Source of the DNA: Allobosea sp. 47.2.35
GTDB taxonomy: Bacteria; Pseudomonadota; Alphaproteobacteria; Rhizobiales; Beijerinckiaceae
Length of the DNA: 64,000 nt
NCBI RefSeq assembly: GCF_024655635.1
Contig: NZ_JANLGI010000011.1
Span: 112,773 to 176,772 of the forward strand
Direction: 5' to 3'
Positions 18,731 through 28,348 of this stretch are shown here, one piece after another. The position numbers were made by a program, and so were the translations under genes. The notes beneath the pieces are model-generated. The model worked only from the letters and a program-made list of their open reading frames with translations, was not told the DNA's origin and ran no database searches. Numbering within the stretch: position 1 is the stretch's first letter; each line of letters opens with the position of its first letter.

Positions 18731-18779
18731 CGGCATCGGCCCGAAAAGTGGGAACCGGTTTTCGGGAAAGCCGATGCCG
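18731..18779. repeat. Hyphomicrobiales-type palindromic intergenic repeat
   Basis: Nested inverted repeat: outer arms CGGCATCGGC (18731-18740) and GCCGATGCCG (18770-18779), inner arms CCGAAAA and TTTTCGG around GTGGGAACCGG. From general knowledge, the CCGAAAA-GTGGGAACCGG-TTTTCGG core is dispersed in many genomes of this order. It lies between two minus-strand genes and would form a strong hairpin in RNA. Confidence 0.65.
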
Positions 18780-18781
18780 CA

Positions 18782-19090
18782 TCATTCGTCTTCGCCGTCG
18801 CTGACGGAGCGCTGGCAGCCCCAGCCGGCCAGCACGGCATCGGTCTCGTCGGCAACGAAGAAGCGGGCGGCGTCGCGGTCGTAGCCTTCGCCCAGCAGCC
18901 GCTCGTAATCGGTATGGACGTGGCGGACATGGCTGCCGAGCGCGAGCCAGAGCGCGGTCGAGGGCGGCAGGTCCTTCATGTGGCGCCGCTCCGCCAGCGT
19001 GACCACGGCCTCGGCGTCGGAGAGCGGGATACCGGGCGCCAGCGCCCTGAGCGCTTTGCGAATCGCCTGCTGTCGCTTGGTCCCGGCCAT
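18782..19090 (-). CDS. DUF2293 domain protein
   Basis: A 102-residue soluble protein. The segment AIRKALRALAPGIPLSDAEAV followed by RHMKDLPPSTALWLALGSHVRHVHTDYERLL and DRDAARFFV is characteristic of the DUF2293 family of small, mostly alphaproteobacterial proteins. No function is known. It stands alone upstream of the MOSC gene, separated from it by the palindromic repeat. Confidence 0.8.
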   Translation of the reverse strand: MAGTKRQQAIRKALRALAPGIPLSDAEAVVTLAERRHMKDLPPSTALWLALGSHVRHVHTDYERLLGEGYDRDAARFFVADETDAVLAGWGCQRSVSDGEDE

Positions 19091-19165
19091 GCCCGATCTG
19101 TGCCTGCCCTTTGCGTCAGGTCAATTCTGCGCCGGGCCTCTTCCGTTGCGTGAAAGCCACACTAT

Positions 19166-19192
19166 CTTGGAGGGCGAGGGGCGGCCCATTGC
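19166..19192 (+). promoter_or_regulatory. RpoH (σ32)-like heat shock promoter of clpB
   Basis: CTTGGA at 19166-19171 resembles the CTTGAA -35 element, and CCCATTGC at 19185-19192 resembles the CCCCATNT -10 element, with a 13-base spacer. It is about 75 bases before the clpB start. clpB is a classic RpoH target. Assigned by consensus and position only. Confidence 0.5.
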
Positions 19193-19265
19193 GGCGCTCC
19201 ATCCTGATGAAAGGGCAGCGGGTTCGCGTCGCTACGGGGCGTGACCTGCGGGCGGAGTGACTTGA

Positions 19266-21884
19266 ATGAACATTGAGAAATATACTGATCGCGCGAAGGG
19301 CTTTCTCCAGGCGGCGCAGACGATCGCCTTGCGGGAGGGGAACCAGCAGTTCACCCCCGAGCATCTTCTGAAGGCCCTGCTCGATGACAATGAAGGCATG
19401 GCGGCCGGTCTGATCGACCGAGCCGGCGGCCAGTCGCGCGTCGCGCTGCAGCTCGTCGACCAGGCCCTGGCCAAGCTCCCGAAGGTCTCGGGCGGCTCGG
19501 GCGGGCTCAACCTGACGCCGGGCCTCGCCCGCGTCTTCGACACCGCCGAGAAGGCGGCCGAGAAGGCCGGCGATAGCTTCGTCACGGTCGAGCGGCTGCT
19601 GCTCGCGCTCGCGATCGAGAAGGACAGCGAAGCCGGCAAGGCGCTCTCCAAGGCCGGTGTCACCCCGCAGGCGCTGAATGCTGCGATCGAGGCGATCCGC
19701 AAGGGCCGCACCGCCGATTCGGCATCGGCCGAGCAGGCCTATGACGCGCTGAAGAAATACGCCCGCGACCTCACCGCCGCGGCGCGCGAGGGCAAGCTCG
19801 ACCCGGTGATCGGCCGTGACGAGGAGATTCGCCGCACCATCCAGGTGCTGTCGCGCCGCACCAAGAACAACCCCGTCCTGATCGGTGAGCCCGGCGTCGG
19901 CAAGACCGCAATCGCCGAGGGCCTCGCGCTACGCATCGTCAATGGCGACGTGCCCGAGAGCCTCAAGGACAAGGAATTGCTCGCGCTCGACATGGGCTCG
20001 CTGATCGCCGGCGCGAAATATCGCGGTGAGTTCGAGGAGCGGCTGAAGGCCGTGCTGACCGAGGTCTCGTCCTCGGATGGCGGCGTCATCCTGTTCATCG
20101 ACGAGGTGCACACCCTCGTCGGCGCCGGCAAGACCGATGGCGCGATGGATGCGTCCAACCTGCTGAAGCCCGCTCTGGCGCGCGGCGAACTGCACTGCGT
20201 CGGCGCGACCACGCTCGACGAGTACCGCAAATATGTCGAGAAGGACGCGGCTCTGGCGCGGCGCTTCCAGCCGGTCTTCGTCGAGGAGCCGACGGTCGAG
20301 GACACCATCTCGATCCTGCGCGGCCTGAAGGAGAAATACGAGCAGCACCACCGCGTCCGCATCACGGATTCGGCGCTGGTCTCGGCCGCGACCCTGTCGA
20401 ACCGCTACATCACCGACCGCTTCCTGCCGGACAAGGCGATCGACCTCGTCGACGAGGCCGGGGCACGCCTGCGCATGCAGGTCGATTCCAAGCCCGAGGA
20501 ACTGGATTCGATCGATCGCGAGATCGTCCGTCTCAAGATCGAGCAGGAGGCGCTCAAGAAGGAGAGCGATGCCGGCTCGAAGGAGCGGCTGAAGCGGCTC
20601 GAATCCGAACTGGCCGATCTGGAGACGCGCTCCGACACCATCACGACCAAGTGGAAGGCTGAGAAGGACAAGCTCGGCCACGCCGCGGAGATCAAGACCA
20701 AGCTCGATAATGCCCGCAACGAATTGGCTCAGGCGCAGCGCAAGGGCGAGTACCAGCGCGCGGGCGAGCTCGCCTATGGCGAGATCCCGCAGCTTGAGAA
20801 GAAGCTGGCCGAGATCGAGGAGAAGGGCGAGAGCGCCGGCATGGTCGAGGAGGCGGTGACGCCCGATCACGTCGCCGCCGTCGTCTCGCGCTGGACCGGC
20901 GTGCCGGTCGACCGGATGCTCGAAGGCGAGAAGGAGAAGCTGCTCCGCATGGAGGAGGTTCTCGGCTCCCGCGTCGTCGGGCAGAAGGAGGCGGTGGAGG
21001 CGGTCTCGACCGCGGTCCGCAGGGCGCGCGCCGGGTTGCAGGACCCGAACCGTCCGATCGGCTCCTTCATGTTCCTCGGGCCCACCGGCGTCGGCAAGAC
21101 CGAGCTGACCAAGGCTTTGGCCTCGTTCCTGTTCGACGACGACACGGCGCTCGTGCGCATCGACATGTCCGAGTACATGGAGAAGCACTCGGTCGCCCGG
21201 CTGATCGGCGCGCCTCCCGGCTATGTCGGCTATGAGGAGGGTGGGGCGCTGACGGAGGCCGTGCGGCGCCGGCCCTATCAGGTCGTGCTCTTCGACGAGG
21301 TCGAGAAGGCGCATCCGGACGTGTTCAACGTCCTGCTGCAAGTGCTCGACGACGGCCGCCTGACCGATGGCCAGGGCCGCACGGTCGATTTCCGCAACGT
21401 GCTGATCATCATGACCTCGAATCTTGGTTCGGAGTTCCTGGTAAACCAGCCCGAGGGGCAGGACAGCGATGCGGTTCGCGACGAGGTCATGGGCGTGGTT
21501 CGCCACGCCTTCCGGCCCGAGTTCCTGAACCGGATCGACGACATCATCCTGTTCCATCGCCTGCGGCGGAAGGACATGGACGCGATCGTCGATATCCAGA
21601 TGGCCCGGCTCCAGAAGCTGCTGACCGATCGCAAGATCACGCTCGAGCTCTCGAAGGAGGCGCGCGAGTGGCTGGCGGACAAGGGCTACGACCCGGCCTA
21701 TGGCGCGCGCCCGCTGAAGCGCGTGATCCAGAAGTCGGTGCAGGACCCGCTGGCGGAAGCAATCCTCGCGGGCGACATCGTCGATGGCGAGGACGTGCCG
21801 ATCACCGTTGGCCCGGGCTCGCTGATGCTCGGGGCCGTTCCCGGCGTGAAGGAGAAGCGGCCGGCTGGCGTGGCGTTGAACTGA
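19266..21884 (+). CDS. clpB: ATP-dependent disaggregase ClpB
   Basis: An 872-residue AAA+ chaperone that pulls proteins out of aggregates together with DnaK. It has the Clp N-domain (about 1-145), a first AAA+ module with Walker A GEPGVGKT near residue 207, the long coiled-coil middle domain (about 400-530, with DRE/KEE-rich heptads) that separates ClpB from ClpA, and a second module with GPTGVGKTE near 605. Length is right for the family. The start follows GAGTGACTTG. Confidence 0.97.
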   Translation: MNIEKYTDRAKGFLQAAQTIALREGNQQFTPEHLLKALLDDNEGMAAGLIDRAGGQSRVALQLVDQALAKLPKVSGGSGGLNLTPGLARVFDTAEKAAEKAGDSFVTVERLLLALAIEKDSEAGKALSKAGVTPQALNAAIEAIRKGRTADSASAEQAYDALKKYARDLTAAAREGKLDPVIGRDEEIRRTIQVLSRRTKNNPVLIGEPGVGKTAIAEGLALRIVNGDVPESLKDKELLALDMGSLIAGAKYRGEFEERLKAVLTEVSSSDGGVILFIDEVHTLVGAGKTDGAMDASNLLKPALARGELHCVGATTLDEYRKYVEKDAALARRFQPVFVEEPTVEDTISILRGLKEKYEQHHRVRITDSALVSAATLSNRYITDRFLPDKAIDLVDEAGARLRMQVDSKPEELDSIDREIVRLKIEQEALKKESDAGSKERLKRLESELADLETRSDTITTKWKAEKDKLGHAAEIKTKLDNARNELAQAQRKGEYQRAGELAYGEIPQLEKKLAEIEEKGESAGMVEEAVTPDHVAAVVSRWTGVPVDRMLEGEKEKLLRMEEVLGSRVVGQKEAVEAVSTAVRRARAGLQDPNRPIGSFMFLGPTGVGKTELTKALASFLFDDDTALVRIDMSEYMEKHSVARLIGAPPGYVGYEEGGALTEAVRRRPYQVVLFDEVEKAHPDVFNVLLQVLDDGRLTDGQGRTVDFRNVLIIMTSNLGSEFLVNQPEGQDSDAVRDEVMGVVRHAFRPEFLNRIDDIILFHRLRRKDMDAIVDIQMARLQKLLTDRKITLELSKEAREWLADKGYDPAYGARPLKRVIQKSVQDPLAEAILAGDIVDGEDVPITVGPGSLMLGAVPGVKEKRPAGVALN

Positions 21885-21908
21885 CGCCCGCCGAACCGAT
21901 AGATGAGG

Positions 21909-21938
21909 AAAGGGCCGCGTGAGCGGCCCTTTTTCTTT
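21909..21938. terminator. Bidirectional terminator between clpB and metW
   Basis: Perfect stem AAAGGGCCGC/GCGGCCCTTT (21909-21918, 21923-21932) with loop GTGA, followed by a T-run. It serves clpB on the plus strand and the converging metXW pair on the minus strand. Confidence 0.9.
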
Positions 21939-21944
21939 GGTGTC

Positions 21945-22568
21945 TTATCCCCGCTTCAGCAGAAATACCGCCTGTGCGCCGAACAGGTTCCAGAACCACC
22001 AAGGCGCATTGACGCCGACGCGGCCACCGGCCGCGTCGAGCGCGACCGCACGCTCCTTGCGGGCGCCGATCTGGTCGCACAGTGTGACGAAATCCCGGAT
22101 CGTGCAGAAATGGATGTTGGGCGTGTCCCACCAGGCATAGGGCAGGGAATCCGTCACCGGCATCCGCCCCTGGAAGAAGACCTGCGAGCGCATCCGCCAG
22201 TGCCCGAAATTCGGGAAGGAGACGATGGCGTGCCGGCCGATGCGCAGCATCTGCTCCAGCACAAGGCGCGGATTGCGCGTCGCCTGGATCGTCTGGGAGA
22301 GGATGACGTAGTCGAACGAGTCGTCCGGGTAGTCGGCGAGATCGGTATCGGCGTCGCCCTGGATCACCGAGAGCCCGCGCGCCACGCAATCGGCCACGCC
22401 TTCGCGCGACAATTCGATGCCGCGCGCATCGACCTGGCGGGTCTCGGCCAGCAGCGCGAGCAGGGCGCCGTCGCCACAGCCGACATCGAGCACGCGCGTG
22501 CCGGGCTGCACCATCTCTGCGACGAGCCGGAGGTCGATGCGGTTGGTCTGGTTGTCGCTGAAGGCCAT
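21945..22568 (-). CDS. metW: Methionine biosynthesis protein MetW
   Basis: A 207-residue methyltransferase-fold protein with a SAM-binding-like loop VLDVGCGDGALLALL near residue 28 and the MetW signature RGIELSREGVADCVARGLSVIQGDAD. MetW accompanies MetX in many proteobacteria and is needed for full homoserine acyltransferase activity, or activates it. It starts 3 bases after the metX stop, so the two are one operon. Confidence 0.94.
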   Translation of the reverse strand: MAFSDNQTNRIDLRLVAEMVQPGTRVLDVGCGDGALLALLAETRQVDARGIELSREGVADCVARGLSVIQGDADTDLADYPDDSFDYVILSQTIQATRNPRLVLEQMLRIGRHAIVSFPNFGHWRMRSQVFFQGRMPVTDSLPYAWWDTPNIHFCTIRDFVTLCDQIGARKERAVALDAAGGRVGVNAPWWFWNLFGAQAVFLLKRG

Positions 22569-22571
22569 GGT

Positions 22572-23741
22572 CTAAAGTCCGCGTGCCCGGGCCGCCGCGC
22601 CGATGAAGCCGCGCGTCGTGGCGAAGAGGTTGGGCTCTTCCAGCAGGAAGGCGTCGTGGCCCTTGTCGCTCTCCAGCTCGACGAAGGAGACCGAGGCGCC
22701 GGCCGCGTTGAGCGCATGCACGATCGCGCGCGAATCCGCCGTCGGGAACAGCCAGTCCGAGGTGAAGGAGGCCACGCAGAAGCGCGTCTTCGTACCCGCG
22801 AAGGCGCGCGCCAGCACACCGTCATGGTCGGCGGCGAGGTCGAAATAATCCATCGCGCGCGTCACGTAGAGATAGGAATTGGCGTCGAAGCGCTCGACGA
22901 AGCTCAGCCCTTGATGGCGGAGGTAGCTCTCCACCTGAAAGTCCGCGTCGAAGGAGAAGGTCGGAGCCGCCCGGTCTTGGAGCTTGCGGCCGAACTTGCG
23001 GTGCAGCGCCTGCTCCGACAGATAGGTGATATGCGCACCCATCCGCGCGACCGACAGCCCCTTGGCCGGGCGCGTGCCCTCTTCGAGATAGCGCCCGCGT
23101 CGCCATTCGGGATCGGCCATCACGGCCTGCCGACCGACCTCATGGAAGGCGATGTTCTGGGCCGAATGCTTGGCGCCGGTCGCCAGCGGCAGCGCCGAGA
23201 ACACGCGGTTCGGATAGCTCGCCGCCCATTGCAGCACCTGCATGCCGCCCATCGAGCCGCCAGCGACACAGAACAGCGTCTCGATGCCGAGTGAGTCGAT
23301 AAGGGCGGCCTGCGCCCGCACCATGTCCCGTATGGTGACGACCGGGAAGGACAGGCCCCAGGGCTTGCCCGTCTCCGGATTGGTCGAGGCCGGCCCGGTG
23401 GTGCCGGTGCAGCCGCCGATGACATTGGCGCAGATCACGAAGAAGCGGTCGGTATCGATCGGCTTGCCCGGCCCGATCATCGCCGTCCACCAGCCGCCCT
23501 TGCCGGTGATCGGGTTGCGGCTCGCGACATACTGGTCGCCGGTCAGGGCGTGGCAGACCAGCACCGCGTTCGATTTTGCGGCGTTCAATGTGCCGTAGGT
23601 CTGGTAGGCGATCTGCCAGTGGTCCAGCACCACGCCGCAATCCATCAAGAGCGGCGTATCGGGCCCGAAGCGCGCGACCGGGCTCGAAGGCTCGTTCGCC
23701 TCCTTCTGCGGATCGGCCAGGCTGGGGGAGAGATCGCTCAT
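22572..23741 (-). CDS. metX: Homoserine O-acyltransferase MetX
   Basis: A 389-residue α/β-hydrolase-fold enzyme that acylates L-homoserine, the first committed step to methionine. The nucleophile is in [13 protein letters not shown] near residue 166; the catalytic Asp is in [10 protein letters not shown] near 327 and the His in [10 protein letters not shown] near 361. Whether acetyl- or succinyl-CoA is used cannot be told reliably by eye. It is divergent from chorismate mutase, with 169 bases between the starts. Confidence 0.94.
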   Translation of the reverse strand: MSDLSPSLADPQKEANEPSSPVARFGPDTPLLMDCGVVLDHWQIAYQTYGTLNAAKSNAVLVCHALTGDQYVASRNPITGKGGWWTAMIGPGKPIDTDRFFVICANVIGGCTGTTGPASTNPETGKPWGLSFPVVTIRDMVRAQAALIDSLGIETLFCVAGGSMGGMQVLQWAASYPNRVFSALPLATGAKHSAQNIAFHEVGRQAVMADPEWRRGRYLEEGTRPAKGLSVARMGAHITYLSEQALHRKFGRKLQDRAAPTFSFDADFQVESYLRHQGLSFVERFDANSYLYVTRAMDYFDLAADHDGVLARAFAGTKTRFCVASFTSDWLFPTADSRAIVHALNAAGASVSFVELESDKGHDAFLLEEPNLFATTRGFIGAAARARGL

Positions 23742-23910
23742 GTCGTCCGCTTCGGCAGTAGGATTTGTCTTGCCGGTCCAGGCGTTCGGAAAATCGAACT
23801 CTAGCGATGCCGCGCCGCAGCGCTTCTGTCAACGCAGGACTGCGCAGCCGGCTTTGCCAAGGCGTTGCGGGAGCGCTAAGGAGCGTGGCCTTGCCGGAAA
23901 GTGCGTTGCC

Positions 23911-24744
23911 ATGACCGAAGCCGCCCCGACCTCCCTTGCCGATCTGCGCGGTGAAATCGACCGCATCGACAGCGCGATGCACGCGCTGCTGATGGAGCGT
24001 TCGCAGGTTATCGAGACGCTGATCTCGATCAAGAAGACGCAGGCCTCGGGCTCCGCCTTCCGCCCCGGCCGCGAGGCCGACATCATGAAGCGGCTCGCGC
24101 TCAGCCATAAGGGCCTGCTGCCGCTCGACACCGTCGAGAGCGTCTGGCGCATTATTATCGCCACTTTCACCTATGTGCAGGCGAACTATTCGGTCCATGC
24201 CGACACCTCCGGCGGCGACCCGGCAATGCGCGATTCCGCCCGCTTCCATTTCGGCTTCACGGTGCCCTACATCCCGCATGAGGATGCCCGCTCCGTCATT
24301 CGCGCGGTGGCGGAATCGGCCGGCGATCTCGGCATCTTCCGCATGGACCAGGGCGCCAGCGCCGGCATCTGGTGGCGCGACCTGATCGGGGCCGATGCTC
24401 CGAAGATCATCGCGCGGCTGCCCTTCATCGAGCGTCCGAACCACCCGGCGGGAACTCCGGTCTATTGCATCGCCAAGCCGCTGGCGGACGCCGCCGTGCG
24501 CGAGATCGTGCTCTATGCCGCCCGCGTCGAGCGCTGGTCTGAAAGCTTGCGCCATGGCCTCGCCGAGCACCTGGCCGAGGTCTCGGCCTCGGCCGCCGAT
24601 GGCTCGCATCTGTCGCTGCTCGTCGCGGCTTCCGGCGAGGTCGACCAGGCCGCGATCCGCCAGGCGCTCGTGCCGGCGGGCCTCAGCGACTTCGCTGAGA
24701 TCGGCAGTCACGCCGCCCGCTTCTCCGTCAAATCCGCCCGCTGA
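23911..24744 (+). CDS. Chorismate mutase with a C-terminal domain of unclear function
   Basis: A 277-residue protein. Residues 8-95 form an AroQ-type chorismate mutase (LRGEIDRIDSAMHALLMERS… with the R/K residues of the active site), converting chorismate to prephenate for Tyr and Phe. Residues about 105-277 form a second domain I cannot assign with certainty; fragments look like a worn prephenate dehydratase or ACT region, but no TRF-type dehydratase motif is seen. It is first of a likely operon with hisC and tyrC, matching its role in aromatic amino acid synthesis. The ATG at 23911 was chosen because the mutase domain starts right after it. Confidence 0.88.
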   Translation: MTEAAPTSLADLRGEIDRIDSAMHALLMERSQVIETLISIKKTQASGSAFRPGREADIMKRLALSHKGLLPLDTVESVWRIIIATFTYVQANYSVHADTSGGDPAMRDSARFHFGFTVPYIPHEDARSVIRAVAESAGDLGIFRMDQGASAGIWWRDLIGADAPKIIARLPFIERPNHPAGTPVYCIAKPLADAAVREIVLYAARVERWSESLRHGLAEHLAEVSASAADGSHLSLLVAASGEVDQAAIRQALVPAGLSDFAEIGSHAARFSVKSAR

Positions 24745-24783
24745 ACCGGGCTCGCTCCGTTTCCTGCTGCAAGGTCAATCGTC

Positions 24784-25878
24784 ATGGCGACCCGTCCCAC
24801 CCCGCGTCCCGGCGTCCTCGATATCGAGGCTTACGTTCCCGGCAAATCCGCCGCGCCCGCTGGCGTGAAGTTGCACAAGCTCTCCTCCAACGAGACGCCG
24901 CTCGGCCCGAGCCCGAAGGCGATCGCCGCCTTCGAAGGACTCGCCGCCAAGCTGGAGCTTTATCCCGACGGCACCTCGACCAAGCTCAAGCAGGCGATCG
25001 CCGGCCGTTACGGTCTCGATCCCGCGCGGATCATCTGCGGCAACGGCTCGGATGAACTGCTGGAACTCGTCACCAAGGCTTATCTCGGCGCGGGCGATGA
25101 GGGCATCTTCAGCCAGTACGGCTTCCTGGTTTATCGCATTGCGATCCTCGCTATGGGCGGCAAGCCGGTCGTCGTGCCCGAGAAGAACTACACGGCCGAT
25201 GTCGACGGCATCCTGGCGGCGGTGACGCCGAAGACGAAGATCGTCTTCCTCGCCAATCCCAACAATCCGACCGGCACCTATCTGCCCTTCGACGAGGTCA
25301 AGCGCCTGCAGGCCGGCCTGCCGCCGCATGTCCTGCTCGTGCTCGATGCGGCCTATGCCGAGTACGTCCGCCGCAACGACTACGCCTCCGGCATCGAGCT
25401 CGTCGCCGAGAGCGAGAATGTCGTGATGACCCGCACCTTCTCGAAGATCTACGGCCTCGCCAATCTGCGGATCGGCTGGATGTATGCCCCGGCCCATATC
25501 ATCGACGCGCTCGAACGCATCCGTGGCCCCTTCAACGTCAACGGCGCAGCCATCGAAGCGGGAGCTGCCGCTGTCGCCGACGAGGCCCATGTCGCCGCAG
25601 CCCTTGAGCACAACGAGAAGTGGCTCGCCTGGACCACGGCGGAGCTGGAGAAGCTCGGTCTCACGGTCACGCCCTCGGTCGGCAATTTCGTGCTGATCCA
25701 CTTCACCAAGACGCCTGGCAAGACCGCCAAGGAGGCCGATGCCTTCCTGACCCAGCGCGGCCTCATCCTGCGCGCCGTCGGCGGCTATGGCCTGCCGGAT
25801 GCGCTGCGCATGACCATCGGCTCCGAGGAGGCGAACCGCCTCGTCGTCGCCGCGCTCGCCGATTTCCTCAAGGCGTGA
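24784..25878 (+). CDS. hisC: Histidinol-phosphate / aromatic aminotransferase
   Basis: A 364-residue class I/II PLP aminotransferase. The PLP lysine is in [15 protein letters not shown] near residue 222, NPNNPTGTY is near 159 and [12 protein letters not shown] near 38, all typical of HisC. Placed between chorismate mutase and tyrC, it probably also transaminates prephenate or aromatic 2-oxo acids besides histidinol phosphate, as known for HisC paralogues. Confidence 0.93.
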   Translation: MATRPTPRPGVLDIEAYVPGKSAAPAGVKLHKLSSNETPLGPSPKAIAAFEGLAAKLELYPDGTSTKLKQAIAGRYGLDPARIICGNGSDELLELVTKAYLGAGDEGIFSQYGFLVYRIAILAMGGKPVVVPEKNYTADVDGILAAVTPKTKIVFLANPNNPTGTYLPFDEVKRLQAGLPPHVLLVLDAAYAEYVRRNDYASGIELVAESENVVMTRTFSKIYGLANLRIGWMYAPAHIIDALERIRGPFNVNGAAIEAGAAAVADEAHVAAALEHNEKWLAWTTAELEKLGLTVTPSVGNFVLIHFTKTPGKTAKEADAFLTQRGLILRAVGGYGLPDALRMTIGSEEANRLVVAALADFLKA

Positions 25879-25883
25879 CCGAG

Positions 25884-26822
25884 ATGGCGGAAAGCTTCGC
25901 GCCGCGCCGCTCCGAGCCGGTCTTCGCCCGCCTCGCCATCATCGGCATCGGGCTGATCGGCTCCTCGATCGCGCGTGCGGCCAAGGAGCTGAACCTCGCC
26001 GGCACGATCGTACTGGCCGACCGCGACGAGGCCGTGCGTAAGCGGGCGCGCGAGCTGGGTCTTGGCGACACGGTTGCCGAGACGGCGGCGGAAGCAGCCC
26101 GCGATGCCGATCACATCATCTTCTGTGTGCCGGTCGGCGCCTGCGGGCCGGTCGCAGCCGAGATCGCGTCTTCGCTGAAGCCCGGCGCGATCGTCTCCGA
26201 TGTCGGCTCGGTCAAGGGCTCGGTCGTCGATGCCGTCCTGCCGCATCTGCCTGAGGGCGTCGCCTTCGTGCCGGCCCATCCGGTCGCGGGCACGGAGAAT
26301 TCCGGCCCCGATGCCGGCTTCCCCAGCCTTTTCCTCAACCGCTGGTGCATCCTGACACCGCCCGAGGGTACGGACCCGGCGGCCATCGCGAAAACCCGCC
26401 AGTTCTGGGAGGGGATGGGCGCGCTGGTCGAGGTGATGAGCGCGCAGCATCATGACCTCGTGCTCGCCGTCACCAGCCACCTGCCGCATCTGATCGCCTA
26501 CAACATCGTCGGCACGGCCGAGGATCTGGAGGCGGTGACGCAGTCGGAGGTGATCAAGTTCTCGGCCGGCGGCTTCCGTGATTTCACCCGCATCGCGGCC
26601 TCCGATCCGACCATGTGGCGCGACGTCTTCCTCCACAACAAGGAAGCGGTGTTGGAGATGCTCGGCCGCTTCAACGAGGACCTCGCCCTGCTCACCCGCG
26701 CCATCCGCTATGGCGACGGCGAGACCTTGCACAAGCACTTCACCCGCACCCGCGCCATCCGCCGCGGCATCGTCGCGCTCGGCCAGGAGAAGCCGGAGAC
26801 GGAGAAGCTGCGCAAGGATTGA
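25884..26822 (+). CDS. tyrC: Prephenate/arogenate dehydrogenase
   Basis: A 312-residue NAD(P)-dependent enzyme for tyrosine synthesis. The Rossmann fingerprint IIGIGLIGSSIARAA is near residue 16, the HPVAGTENSG motif near 133 and the catalytic His lies in it. The helical dimerisation domain follows (SHLPHLIAYNIVG near 200). It starts 5 bases after hisC. In this order such enzymes are often arogenate- or cyclohexadienyl-specific; the substrate cannot be fixed here. Confidence 0.93.
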   Translation: MAESFAPRRSEPVFARLAIIGIGLIGSSIARAAKELNLAGTIVLADRDEAVRKRARELGLGDTVAETAAEAARDADHIIFCVPVGACGPVAAEIASSLKPGAIVSDVGSVKGSVVDAVLPHLPEGVAFVPAHPVAGTENSGPDAGFPSLFLNRWCILTPPEGTDPAAIAKTRQFWEGMGALVEVMSAQHHDLVLAVTSHLPHLIAYNIVGTAEDLEAVTQSEVIKFSAGGFRDFTRIAASDPTMWRDVFLHNKEAVLEMLGRFNEDLALLTRAIRYGDGETLHKHFTRTRAIRRGIVALGQEKPETEKLRKD

Positions 26823-26897
26823 AACCGGCGAACCCTGTGAAACCAGCGCGGTTGCGGCTTGCCAAGCCCGGCGCCTGCTGGTACAGCGCCACCCGTT

Positions 26898-26973
26898 GCC
26901 GCAATAGCTCAGCTGGTAGAGCACCTCATTCGTAATGAGGGGGTCGGGGGTTCGAATCCCTCTTGCGGCACCA
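26898..26973 (+). tRNA. tRNA-Thr (anticodon CGT)
   Basis: Full cloverleaf: acceptor arms GCCGCAA/TTGCGGC, D-loop AGCTCAGCTGGTAGAGC, anticodon stem CCTCA/TGAGG with loop TTCGTAA giving anticodon CGT (reads ACG), T-arm with GGTTCGAATCC. The CCA end is encoded (26971-26973). Confidence 0.97.
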
Positions 26974-27077
26974 CGATCCTTCCCCGACATCGCTGCGCTT
27001 CGTGACCACCGCTTTCGATGGCCGTCGATTGTCGAATTCCGTCAGCACAGTGCGACCGCGTTTCCGCGCGTAAAGGC

Positions 27078-27341
27078 TCACTTCAACTGGCTGTCCTTGC
27101 TGCCGCGCCGGTTGTAGCTGGAGTGCGCCGCCGAGCGGTCATGGCCGGACTGGCAGGCGACGCAGAGCCGGGCGCCGGGCATGGCGAGCCGCCGCGCTTC
27201 GGGAATCTCCTCACCGCATTCCTGGCAATGGATCTCGCCCGGCCCGCTTGGCAATCGCGAGCGCGCCAACCGGACTGCGTCCGAGATCGAGCCGTCGATC
27301 TGGTCCTGAACCGCGCCGTCCGGAGCCCATCCGCTTGCCAT
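27078..27341 (-). CDS. DksA/TraR-type C4 zinc finger protein (YbiI-like)
   Basis: An 87-residue protein with the YbiI-type layout: MASGWAPDGAVQDQI at the start, CQECGEEIPEARR and LCVACQ supplying the four zinc cysteines (near residues 40-62), and the conserved tail YNRRGSKDSQLK. The ATG at 27341 gives the usual family start; seven more codons are open upstream. Relatives are small zinc proteins of the DksA superfamily without the long coiled coil, with unknown cellular role. Confidence 0.88.
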   Translation of the reverse strand: MASGWAPDGAVQDQIDGSISDAVRLARSRLPSGPGEIHCQECGEEIPEARRLAMPGARLCVACQSGHDRSAAHSSYNRRGSKDSQLK

Positions 27342-27401
27342 CACGCAACCTCCATCGCCCATAAGATGGCCTTGGGTCGCACGAAATCCAAGAGCTCCTG
27401 A

Positions 27402-28268
27402 TCAGGCGAAGCGTTTCGCCCCGGCGACGCAGAGCACGACCACGGCGGTCGCGGCGATCATCGTCCAGGCGATCGGCTCGCCGAGCAGCCAGCCTGCCAG
27501 CATCAGGCCGAAGAAGGGTTGCAGCAGCTGAAGCTGGCCGACCGTCGCCGTGCCGCCGATCGCCAGCCCCCGGTACCAGAACACGAAGCCGACGAGCATG
27601 CTGAAGACCGAGACGTAAGCAAGCCCGATCCAGGCCGGCGTGCCGATGCCCTGCCAGGTCGTGGGCCAGAACAGCAGCGCGACCACCGCCATCGCCGGCA
27701 ATGACAGCAGCAGCGCCCAGGAGATCACCTGCCAGCCACCGAGCCGGCGCGACAGGCTCGCCCCCTCGGCATAGCCGAGCCCGCAGAGCAGCACCGCCGC
27801 GACCATCAACAGGTCGCCCGTCAGCGAACCGCTGTCGCTATTGGCCAGCGCGAAGCCGACGACGGTGGCGCTGCCGAGACCCGAGAACAGCCAGAACACG
27901 GGCTTCGGTCGCTCTCCGCCGCGCAGCACGCCGAACAGCGCGGTCGCGAGCGGCAACAGGCCGATGAAGACGATCGAGCGCGCCGAGGGAATATGCTGGA
28001 GGGCGAGCGCGGTCAGCAGCGGAAAGCCCAGCACGACACCGAGCGCGACGATCGCGAGCGGGCGGATATCCGCCTTCTGCGGCCATTGCTGGCGCAGCAG
28101 CATCAGGCAGGCGGCGCCGAGCAGGGCTGCGATGGCGGCGCGGGCGCCGGTCAGGAACAGCGGCGAGAAACCGGCCACCGCGACGCGCGTCGCCGGCAGC
28201 GAACCGCTGAAGATCAGCACGCCGATCAGCCCGCTACCCCAGCCTTTGCCACCCCAGTTGTTCGACAT
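27402..28268 (-). CDS. EamA/DMT family exporter
   Basis: A 288-residue inner-membrane protein with ten hydrophobic helices arranged as two EamA repeats (about residues 12-140 and 150-285), typical of drug/metabolite transporters. The start at 28268 (MSNNWGGKGWG) avoids a polar stretch and fits the family. It is divergent from a MocR-type regulator, an arrangement in which the regulator usually controls the transporter. Substrate unknown. Confidence 0.87.
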   Translation of the reverse strand: MSNNWGGKGWGSGLIGVLIFSGSLPATRVAVAGFSPLFLTGARAAIAALLGAACLMLLRQQWPQKADIRPLAIVALGVVLGFPLLTALALQHIPSARSIVFIGLLPLATALFGVLRGGERPKPVFWLFSGLGSATVVGFALANSDSGSLTGDLLMVAAVLLCGLGYAEGASLSRRLGGWQVISWALLLSLPAMAVVALLFWPTTWQGIGTPAWIGLAYVSVFSMLVGFVFWYRGLAIGGTATVGQLQLLQPFFGLMLAGWLLGEPIAWTMIAATAVVVLCVAGAKRFA

Positions 28269-28348
28269 CCGATCCGTCCTGCTGCTTCGCCGGAAGCCGT
28301 GCTCTAGGCGCAGCTGTCCAACTAAGCCAGCGACAGACCGATACATTC

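Noticed and set aside
23742..23910. SAM-II type riboswitch before metX
   Set aside because: SAM-II elements often precede metX in this class, but I could not find the conserved pseudoknot bases on the minus strand here; a covariance-model search would decide.
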